Assembly (NCBI RefSeq): GCF_000420845.1
Contig: NZ_ATVS01000003.1
Location: forward strand, 160,670-224,669
Length of the DNA stretch: 64,000 nt
From: Butyrivibrio sp. AE3009
GTDB taxonomy: Bacteria > Bacillota > Clostridia > Lachnospirales > Lachnospiraceae
Direction of reading: 5' to 3'
Shown here: piece by piece, positions 9,024-15,781 of the stretch
How the letters are laid out: every line of letters begins with the position of its first letter
Position numbering within the stretch: the first letter of the stretch is position 1
Position numbers and translations under genes: made by a program
The notes under the pieces: generated by a model
The model's database searches: none
Told to the model about the DNA's origin: nothing
The model's input: only the letters and a program-made list of their open reading frames with translations

Positions 9024-9296
9024 TCAGATTCTGTGCATTGAATCAAAAATCTCTTCTCTCTGACACTTAATGACTACGCCGATTTCCTGTCCAAGAGCAT
9101 CAAGATCATCCGCTACCGCGTTGAACTCCTTGGCTGAGCCTGACATATCAACAATCATCATCATATTAAAGTATCCACTTACGATAGTCTGGGAAATATC
9201 AAGAATATTGATCCCGGAATCTGCTAAATATGTGCATACCTTAGCGATAATGCCGACTGTGTCTTTTCCTACTACAGTAATTATTGTCTTATTCAT
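9024..9296 (-). CDS. ACT-domain protein (UPF0237 family)
   Basis: These 90 residues make up one ACT domain. It begins MNKTIITVVGKDTVGIIAKV and has the Gly-rich ligand loop (DTVGI) followed by the alpha-helix and the strand NILDISQTIVSGYFNMMMIV. Members bind small ligands, often amino acids, and resemble the GcvR regulator. The consistent pairing with UPF0210 proteins suggests that it regulates or forms a complex with the PFL-family protein encoded next. A good ribosome binding site (GGAGGG) precedes the ATG. The 71-base gap to the upstream hydrolase gene shows no terminator. Confidence 0.92.
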   Translation of the reverse strand: MNKTIITVVGKDTVGIIAKVCTYLADSGINILDISQTIVSGYFNMMMIVDMSGSAKEFNAVADDLDALGQEIGVVIKCQREEIFDSMHRI

Positions 9297-9367
9297 AATT
9301 CCCTCCAGAAAAAACCTATTTCAATCAAAGTTAGCAAGATATCCGGGAAAAGTCAAATGCTTTTGTC

Positions 9368-10165
9368 TCAAAATTCCAAAATCGGTGATAATTCCGACCT
9401 ACTGGCTACAATAAGAGGGAAATCATTTCCTCTGTAGGGGGTGTCGCCCATTTCTATTTCCACGCGGACAGTTTCATAGGCAAGCTCAGGTAGATTGTTT
9501 TCCTGTGACAAGTGGCCAAGGAAAATACCCTTCATCTTATCATTGAGAAGCCTGCAGAGAAGCTCACCGCTCTTCTCATTGGAAAGATGTCCCTTATCGC
9601 CGAGAATGCGTCTCTTGAGCTGATATGGGTAAGGTCCTGTCTGAAGCATGCGAACGTCGTGGTTAGCCTCCAAAAGAAGCGCGTCACAGTCTGTAAGACA
9701 ATCAACGGTGTATTCTGTATAACAACCAAGGTCGGTGGCAACTCCGACTTTTTTTCCCTGACAATATACGCGGTAGCCGCAGGGATCCAGAGCGTCGTGA
9801 GAAATTGTCATGGGATCTATGATCATATCTCCTACGCTGACTTGCTTGTCGGCCACAACCGGAATAAAGCGGGATTGTATCATCTCGCTCTTTTTGTCGC
9901 TGTTTCTGATGCCCTGTATGGTTCCTACAGTGGCATAGATCGGAATATCATATTTTTTCAAAATGGTATGAAGTGCCGATATGTGATCCACATGCTCATG
10001 GGTCACAAAAATGGCGCTGATATCGGAAAGCCCAAGATCCAGACCCTTAAGACCTTCTTCGATTCTCTTCTTGCTGACTCCCGCGTCAATTAAGATGTGG
10101 GTGTTGTCTGATCCCACATAGGTGCAGTTCCCGCTGCTACCGCTGGCAATACTTGTAAAACGCAT
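9368..10165 (-). CDS. Metallo-beta-lactamase fold hydrolase, WalJ/YycJ-like
   Basis: The protein has 265 residues from the ATG at 10165. A TTG 18 bases further upstream stays in frame, but the GGGAGAG binding site lies inside that extension, which favours the ATG. The start MRFTSIASGSSGNCTYVG, the metal motif THEHVDH near residue 55 and a later HLSNEKSG region are typical of the YycJ/WalJ group. These proteins are linked in other Firmicutes to the WalRK cell-wall system and to DNA repair. No walRK genes are near here. It heads a likely operon with the ACT and PFL genes, and the terminator of the upstream operon lies only about 30 bases before it, so its promoter must be very close. Confidence 0.88.
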   Translation of the reverse strand: MRFTSIASGSSGNCTYVGSDNTHILIDAGVSKKRIEEGLKGLDLGLSDISAIFVTHEHVDHISALHTILKKYDIPIYATVGTIQGIRNSDKKSEMIQSRFIPVVADKQVSVGDMIIDPMTISHDALDPCGYRVYCQGKKVGVATDLGCYTEYTVDCLTDCDALLLEANHDVRMLQTGPYPYQLKRRILGDKGHLSNEKSGELLCRLLNDKMKGIFLGHLSQENNLPELAYETVRVEIEMGDTPYRGNDFPLIVASRSELSPILEF

Positions 10166-10195
10166 AAAACAAAACTCTCCCAAAAAAACTTATTC

Positions 10196-10240
10196 ATAAA
10201 AAGACTTATTTGCACCGGAAAACAAGCACAAATAAGTCTT
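10196..10240 (-). terminator. Rho-independent terminator after the FtsA-like gene
   Basis: A perfect 12-bp stem (AAGACTTATTTG / CAAATAAGTCTT, arms 10240-10229 and 10212-10201) is followed by five T on the minus strand. It lies 20 bases after the FtsA-like stop and ends the zinc-finger/polA/coaE/FtsA-like operon. Confidence 0.85.
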
Positions 10241-10260
10241 AAATTCCAATTACCTTTTAA

Positions 10261-12426
10261 TTATTTCCAATAAACTTCTATCTTATCGCCTTCATGTATA
10301 GGCTCCATATAATCCGGTGTTCCGCCGTTAAGGCTTGTAACAATGCTCCTGCCGTTTGGCTTGGACAGATCAAAATCAATGGCGTCGAAGATATCAACGA
10401 AAATATAATCTGCCTTGCCATGAAGGGTTATCGGATCATTGTTGACCATCAGGTGAAGATCATGGGCCAAAATATTTCTGACGGGCTCCTGCTCTGCTTT
10501 CTCGTATACATTCTCCTCAGGCTCTTCCTTCAGAGTCATCTGGCCTTCTTCATCGGTGGTAAGCTTGAGGCTCTCGTCAAGGTCTTCAAAGGATTCCTCA
10601 TTCTCCTGACTGATTGCCACCTCATCTGCGCTGGGGAAGTCCTCGTAGTAATCCATAATGGCTTCCTCGGGATCCTTGAACTCTACCTTGAAGTTCTCAT
10701 ATACAGGTGTCCCTGCATCGCCGCGCTCATTGTTTACTATTATAACAGTATCTTCCGTAAGCTCAATATCCATTAGCTCGGCAATCTGAGCAGCGGTATT
10801 ATAATCAAGTACTTTGACGTCATCTCCGGGTTTGATATTGTAAAAACCGGTCTGAGTTTCGCCGTTAACTGTGGCATATCTTGAAGCTTCTACGTTTTTG
10901 CCGTTAACATTGACGTTAAACTTGGTCTTAAACTCAGGGATACTCTCTATGGTAGCCTTACCGGGTGCTCCTGCGGTAGATGGCGTTACATTTATTATGT
11001 CGTTGGCATGAATCTTGGAGTGAATATCCGCAGGCTGACCGTTGAGGGAAATAACAGCTGCCTCACCGGGTTCTCCCCTGGTTGTTCTCTCTTTGCCGTT
11101 AACAGTGAATTTTAGCTCTTCTCCTCTCTTCGGGAAAAGATCTTCGTTGGGGAATGCCACCTGCATGGCAGCATCCACAATCTGGAGCTTTCCGTTGTCA
11201 TAGAGCTTGGTCTGTGTTCCGTTAAAGGATACGAAGATAAAGTTGTTGGCCTCTTCGTAGTAGCTGATACAGATACCAAGCGGTGTAACAAGAAGAGAAT
11301 CTTTCTCAATCTCGTCATTGGTGAGGAAAACAATATTCTTCATTACTTCCTCACCTCTAAGAGCAACACGTTCCTCCGGAATATCCATATCCTTGGCTAT
11401 AGCCTTGGTATAACCGGGAACACAACCGCCTCCGCCGACAACAAAGACAGCGCTGACAGGCTTATCGCCGTTAAGCTTCTTAATCTCCTCTGTGGCGCGT
11501 TTGGCCATCTCGTCAACCTTAGGCTTGATGACCTTGGCTATTTCCTTGGCGGAAATAGTTTTGTTAAGTCCCATAATGTCAACATATTCAACCTTGTCAT
11601 TATGGCTTGCGGCTATCTTGATCTCATCCGCTGTATTAAAATCAACCAGACAATGCTGGGCGATTATCTCTGTTATATCGTCGCCTGCAATTGGAAGCAT
11701 TCCGTAGGCTGTAATAGAACCATCATCTGTGACACAGATATCGGATGTTCCTGCGCCCACGTCCACAAGAGCAAGATTCAGCATTCTGAATCTGTCGGGA
11801 ATGGCAACCATCATTGCCGCAATAGGCTCGAGTGTAAGATTGGCAACGTTAAGGCCTGCTCTCTCACAGGTTTTGTACAGACCGTCTACGCAGTCATCGG
11901 GAAGGAAGGTTGCAATCAGTTCAACGCTTACCTTACCGGCCTTATGGCCTTCCAGATTGGCTATCTGATATCCATCCAGATAATAATGCATTACAGAATA
12001 ACCAACCAGATAGAACTTCAGCTCAGAAGTATTCTTCTCAAGGAACTCGGCATAGGCCTTCTCAACCGCCGAGGAATCCAGGTTGTAGATATCTTCATCG
12101 GTTATGGTATGTCCATCAGGGAATTCATAGTCATAGTTAATTCTGACCGTGCGAAGGACACGTCCGGCTGCAGCGATACATACATCGGTAAGATGTACAT
12201 CCGTCTGCTGTTCAAGGCGTTCCTTAACGATCCTGACCGTCATGGCAACCTTACCGATATCATGGATCTGACCGTCCAGCATAGCTCTTGTCTGATGCTT
12301 CTCTACAGTCTGAGCAATGACATTGAACCGGTTGTCACTCATAAATCCCACAGTCCCGACAACACTTCTTGTTCCGATATCCAGTCCGAATACAATTTTC
12401 TGATCTGCCTGTTCCAAACTAGCCAT
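10261..12426 (-). CDS. FtsA/PilM-like actin-fold ATPase with long C-terminal extension
   Basis: The protein has 721 residues from the ATG at 12426. That start overlaps the coaE stop by one base and leaves GGAG six bases upstream; TTG and ATG codons further up are possible but fit worse. The N-terminal half is an actin-fold ATPase of the FtsA type: phosphate-1 loop GLDIGTRSVVGTVG, an inserted SHS2-like segment, phosphate-2 loop LVDVGAGTSDI near residue 225, and adenosine loop VVGGGGCVPG near residue 325. FtsA itself is about 400 residues. Here about 300 more follow, rich in repeats that resemble small beta-grasp modules (for example FTVNGKERTTRGEPG and FNVNVNGKNVEASRY). A membrane-targeting helix as in true FtsA is not obvious at the end. 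It is a division or envelope ATPase in family; its actual partner is unknown. Confidence 0.75.
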   Translation of the reverse strand: MASLEQADQKIVFGLDIGTRSVVGTVGFMSDNRFNVIAQTVEKHQTRAMLDGQIHDIGKVAMTVRIVKERLEQQTDVHLTDVCIAAAGRVLRTVRINYDYEFPDGHTITDEDIYNLDSSAVEKAYAEFLEKNTSELKFYLVGYSVMHYYLDGYQIANLEGHKAGKVSVELIATFLPDDCVDGLYKTCERAGLNVANLTLEPIAAMMVAIPDRFRMLNLALVDVGAGTSDICVTDDGSITAYGMLPIAGDDITEIIAQHCLVDFNTADEIKIAASHNDKVEYVDIMGLNKTISAKEIAKVIKPKVDEMAKRATEEIKKLNGDKPVSAVFVVGGGGCVPGYTKAIAKDMDIPEERVALRGEEVMKNIVFLTNDEIEKDSLLVTPLGICISYYEEANNFIFVSFNGTQTKLYDNGKLQIVDAAMQVAFPNEDLFPKRGEELKFTVNGKERTTRGEPGEAAVISLNGQPADIHSKIHANDIINVTPSTAGAPGKATIESIPEFKTKFNVNVNGKNVEASRYATVNGETQTGFYNIKPGDDVKVLDYNTAAQIAELMDIELTEDTVIIVNNERGDAGTPVYENFKVEFKDPEEAIMDYYEDFPSADEVAISQENEESFEDLDESLKLTTDEEGQMTLKEEPEENVYEKAEQEPVRNILAHDLHLMVNNDPITLHGKADYIFVDIFDAIDFDLSKPNGRSIVTSLNGGTPDYMEPIHEGDKIEVYWK

Positions 12427-13052
12427 CATTCTCTCCAATCCCCGATTTTGTCATCTATCTGTTTAGCCGAGTAAGAAAGATCGCCGCTGTTGTCTATTAC
12501 AAATTCGCAGTGTTTTCTGAAGGTTTCATCGTCCAGTTGCTTGCTGAAGATATCCGTAATCTTTTCATCGCTGTAGCCCCTGGAACTTTTAAGTCTCTGC
12601 CTTCTCACATCTTCGTCGGCATAAACATACCAGAGTTCATCGGCTATTCTGTCGTAGCCGTTTTCGATAAGAAGGGCTGCTTCCACAAAAACAAAGTCAT
12701 GCTCCTTCGTCTCTTTTTCCCTGTCTATATTATTAATAATAAAGGTATTTACTGCAGGATGCAAAATATTATTTACTGTTTTTAGTTTATTTTTATCATT
12801 AAAAATAGCAGAAGCCATTTTTGCCTTATCTATTTCGCCATCAGATCCCAAAATCTCTTCTCCCAAAAAGGCCACCAACTCGTCATAAGCGGGATATCCC
12901 TTCTTCTTGATGTCATTGGCCACGTCGTCGGAATAGATTATCAGGCAGTTATAATGCTTATCTATGTAATCCAGGACTGTGCTCTTGCCAGCTCCGATTC
13001 CCCCTGTTATCCCGATAATATTGGTTCTGTCCTTAGAAAGCACTTTTTTCAT
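12426..13052 (-). CDS. coaE: Dephospho-CoA kinase
   Basis: This 208-residue enzyme phosphorylates dephospho-CoA in the last step of coenzyme A synthesis. The P-loop GITGGIGAGKST is near residue 14, followed by IIYSDDVANDIKKKG and the HPAV and VEAALLIENGYD motifs of the family. Length is normal. It lies 6 bases after polA and overlaps the FtsA-like gene, a polA-coaE order common in Firmicutes. The start ATG comes directly after a GGGG run that would serve as a rather close binding site. Confidence 0.95.
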   Translation of the reverse strand: MKKVLSKDRTNIIGITGGIGAGKSTVLDYIDKHYNCLIIYSDDVANDIKKKGYPAYDELVAFLGEEILGSDGEIDKAKMASAIFNDKNKLKTVNNILHPAVNTFIINNIDREKETKEHDFVFVEAALLIENGYDRIADELWYVYADEDVRRQRLKSSRGYSDEKITDIFSKQLDDETFRKHCEFVIDNSGDLSYSAKQIDDKIGDWRE

Positions 13053-13058
13053 CCCCTA

Positions 13059-15260
13059 TCACTTAGCCTCATACCAGTCAGTGCCGGTATGGCATTCAAC
13101 CTCAAGCGGTACTGCAAGAATCGCTGCATTCTCCATCTCTTCCTGTAAAAGAGCTGTTACTTTGTCCTTCTCATCGGGCGCAGTCTCTATTACCAGTTCG
13201 TCGTGAATCTGAAGTATGAGTCTGGATTTAAGCTCCTCTTTCTTAATTCTGAAGTAGACATTGATCATTGCTATCTTCATGATGTCGGCGGCGGTTCCCT
13301 GAATAGGTGCATTCATTGCAACACGTTCTCCGAACTGTCTGAGGTTAAAGTTGCTCATCTTAAGCTCCGGGATAGGTCTTCTTCTGCCATACAATGTCAC
13401 GCTGTAGCCTGTATTCTTGGCATCGCTGATGACCTTGTCCTGATACTCCCTGACTCCGGGGTAGGTCTCAAAGTACTTATCCATATATTCCTTGGCTTCG
13501 CCCCTTGAAATTGACAGATCCTGGGAAAGGCCGAAGGAACTGATTCCATAGACGATACCGAAGTTTACAGCCTTGGCATTTCGTCTCTGAAGTGGTGTAA
13601 CCTCATTCAAGGGCACATGGAACACCTTGGAAGCTGTAATGCTATGAATATCCTCACCTTCGTGATAAGCACTGATAAGTCCCTGATCCTGAGACATATG
13701 AGCCAGAATACGAAGCTCAATCTGGGAGTAATCCGCATCTGCAAAAACGTACCCTTCCTTTGGAACAAATACTTTTCTGATAAGCCTTCCAAGCTCTGTT
13801 CTCATGGGAATATTCTGAAGGTTGGGCTCTGTGGAGCTGATTCTTCCTGTAGCTGTTATGGTCTGATTAAAGCTGGTGTGGATCCTTCCGTCCTCCTCTA
13901 TGAAGGCAGAAAGGCCATCCGCATAGGTTGACTTAAGTTTGGCAAGTCCTCTGTACTCCAGAACGTCAGCAACAATGGGATAATCGGGAGCCAGCTTTTC
14001 CAGTACATCTGCAGCTGTGGAATATCCCGATTTGGTCTTCTTCTCAGCTGGAAGCCCCAGTCTCTCGAACAATATCTCGCCCAGCTGCTTAGGGGAATTG
14101 ATATTGAACTCAGTACCGGCCGCTTCATAGATCTTCTTCTCCAGCTCTGTGATTCTTACCTGGAGCTTGTCTCCGTAGGACTTGAGTTCGTCCCTTCTGG
14201 CTATGATTCCTTCTTTTTCCATGGCAAAAAGGATATAGGAAAGAGGCATCTCAATCTCATAGAAGAGCTTGTCCATTCCGGTCTTCTCAAGCTTTTTCTT
14301 AATCGCAGGTGCCGCTGCAAAGCAGGTGTAGGCAGCCTTGGCAGCATATTCGGAAAGGAGCTTGTCATCTGCATTTCGTAGCGATTCCTTGCCGAAGTAG
14401 TCCTCTTTTTTCTTCAAAGGGAGCTTTAGATATTCACCGGAGATATCTTCAATCCTGTAGTCGTTCTTGATGGGATTGTTCACATAAGCGCCGATCAGAG
14501 TATCGAAGGCTCTCGGAGAAGTCTTGTAGCTCTCATCCTCTTCGGAATAGCCACTTACTCTCTCACTGATCTCAGAAGGAGTAAAAAATCCAAAGCTGTC
14601 CTTGATATCGAAGGTGGCAAGTGATACGCTCTTACTGAGCTCTGCAAGCTTCTGCCCCAGATAATTCTCTGTAATAAAGCCCTGAGGCTGTATAAAATAC
14701 GCGCATTCTTTGTCAAAGCAAAGCCCAAGTCCCAACAGGTCCTTCTGCTTGGTATCCTTACTCTTATATTCTGTTAATGGGAAATAGGCGACAAAATTGT
14801 CGATGGACTTTTTGCCGTATTCAAGTGCCCTTGCGAATATATCTTCAACCTCATTCAGATCTGAGGTTGTCTGTATCTTAAGGCTTAAGGAAACAGAGCT
14901 TTTTGCATCGTTAAGAGGTGATATCTCGAAGAGCTTGTCCAGAAGTCCCTGCGAAAAATCCTCCGTAATTGCAACTCCGCTGCCTTCCTCTTCACTACCT
15001 GTAAGGGAAGCATCAAGCTGTGAAAGAGAAGCCTTCAAATTCTCCACCTGAGATGCCACAGCCACCGGCGTATTCTCAGCTCCGGTGATGCTCACATATA
15101 CAGCTTCGTAGTCGCCGGATCTAACCATCCCGGAAAGTTTGTACAATGCTCCGTATATTCCGTTAATCGGGTTACCCTCTCCATCATAAAAAACGGGAAG
15201 AGAATAATAAGCATCTTTTATAAGTTCGTTACCATTGATAATCAGTTTCTGCTTAGTCAT
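13059..15260 (-). CDS. polA: DNA polymerase I, missing most of the 5' nuclease domain
   Basis: This 733-residue family A polymerase keeps all three polymerase motifs: A, DADYSQIELRILAHMSQD (about 507-524); B, RRNAKAVNFGIVYG (about 559-572); C, LILQIHDELVIE (about 681-692). The 3'-5' exonuclease region (about 130-310) has lost the acidic metal ligands, so proofreading is unlikely. The first 60 residues (KLIINGNELIKDAYYSLP, then NPINGIYGALYKL) clearly resemble the start of the usual 5' nuclease domain, but about 230 residues of that domain are absent and the protein passes directly into the exonuclease-like region. The family's normal length is about 850-900. An AGAGG site precedes the ATG. Primer removal must rely on another nuclease if this is the only PolA. 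Confidence 0.92.
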   Translation of the reverse strand: MTKQKLIINGNELIKDAYYSLPVFYDGEGNPINGIYGALYKLSGMVRSGDYEAVYVSITGAENTPVAVASQVENLKASLSQLDASLTGSEEEGSGVAITEDFSQGLLDKLFEISPLNDAKSSVSLSLKIQTTSDLNEVEDIFARALEYGKKSIDNFVAYFPLTEYKSKDTKQKDLLGLGLCFDKECAYFIQPQGFITENYLGQKLAELSKSVSLATFDIKDSFGFFTPSEISERVSGYSEEDESYKTSPRAFDTLIGAYVNNPIKNDYRIEDISGEYLKLPLKKKEDYFGKESLRNADDKLLSEYAAKAAYTCFAAAPAIKKKLEKTGMDKLFYEIEMPLSYILFAMEKEGIIARRDELKSYGDKLQVRITELEKKIYEAAGTEFNINSPKQLGEILFERLGLPAEKKTKSGYSTAADVLEKLAPDYPIVADVLEYRGLAKLKSTYADGLSAFIEEDGRIHTSFNQTITATGRISSTEPNLQNIPMRTELGRLIRKVFVPKEGYVFADADYSQIELRILAHMSQDQGLISAYHEGEDIHSITASKVFHVPLNEVTPLQRRNAKAVNFGIVYGISSFGLSQDLSISRGEAKEYMDKYFETYPGVREYQDKVISDAKNTGYSVTLYGRRRPIPELKMSNFNLRQFGERVAMNAPIQGTAADIMKIAMINVYFRIKKEELKSRLILQIHDELVIETAPDEKDKVTALLQEEMENAAILAVPLEVECHTGTDWYEAK

Positions 15261-15282
15261 AAATCCTCTTTTGTCATCCGTG

Positions 15283-15609
15283 TCAGCTAAGGGTCATTGC
15301 AAGTATAACGGTAACCACCGTCATCGCTGCCACCAAAAGCTCAAGTACAATGCTGGTGGCCACAAGATATCTTCTGGCCTTGAGCTTCTTCCTGGCATCC
15401 TTTAGCATATTATCCAGTTCATATTTAAGATTAAAAGTATTACCGTCCTCAAGTCTCTTCATTCCTACCAGCACCAGGAATTGTATGGTTAGCTCCTCCC
15501 TGCATTCATCGCAGCTCTCCATATGTTCCAGGAACTGAGCCAGATCCTTGTTGTCCAGGTCGTCCTCAAGAAACGGCGATATCATTTTTTCCGCATCTTT
15601 ACAGTTCAT
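15283..15609 (-). CDS. Zinc-finger (zf-HC2) membrane protein, anti-sigma-factor-like
   Basis: This is a protein of 108 residues. Its N-terminal putative zinc-finger (MNCKDAEKMISPFLEDDL, then HMESCDECREEL) has the H-x3-C-x2-C motif of anti-sigma factors of the zf-HC2 type. A charged linker follows, and the C-terminal membrane helix (about residues 82-105) ends near the stop. Such proteins often hold an ECF sigma factor at the membrane, but no sigma gene is beside it; instead it leads into polA 22 bases later. Very little would be left outside the membrane. Its function here is open. Confidence 0.75.
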   Translation of the reverse strand: MNCKDAEKMISPFLEDDLDNKDLAQFLEHMESCDECREELTIQFLVLVGMKRLEDGNTFNLKYELDNMLKDARKKLKARRYLVATSIVLELLVAAMTVVTVILAMTLS

Positions 15610-15628
15610 AATGAAATCCCAACATCTT

Positions 15629-15675
15629 GTATATTATAAAGCGTTCAAAGTATCTATTTCTACAATATATAGAAT
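15629..15675 (-). promoter_or_regulatory. Possible weak NrdR box pair upstream of the zinc-finger/polA operon
   Basis: CTACAATATATAGAAT at 15660-15675 matches the NrdR consensus ACACWATATATWGTGT at 12 of 16 positions. A poorer copy, GTATATTATAAAGCGT at 15629-15644, matches at 10 of 16, and its start is exactly 31 bases away. The second copy overlaps a TATAAT hexamer on the minus strand. The area is AT-rich, so chance matches are plausible. Confidence 0.3.
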
Positions 15676-15718
15676 ACAACAAAACACGCTGTTTTACAAT
15701 GGTTTGGCACTGTTCAAA

Positions 15719-15770
15719 AGAGACGGAAGTGCTAGATCATTTAGAAAAATGACCTGCTACCTCCGTCTCT
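15719..15770 (-). terminator. Terminator after nrdD
   Basis: The arms AGAGACGGA (15770-15762) and TCCGTCTCT (15727-15719) form a perfect 9-bp base stem. Further pairing inside (GTCATTT with AAATGATC) makes a long hairpin. TTTTG follows on the minus strand. It lies just after the nrdD stop at 15782. Confidence 0.8.
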
Positions 15771-15781
15771 GAAAGTTCATT

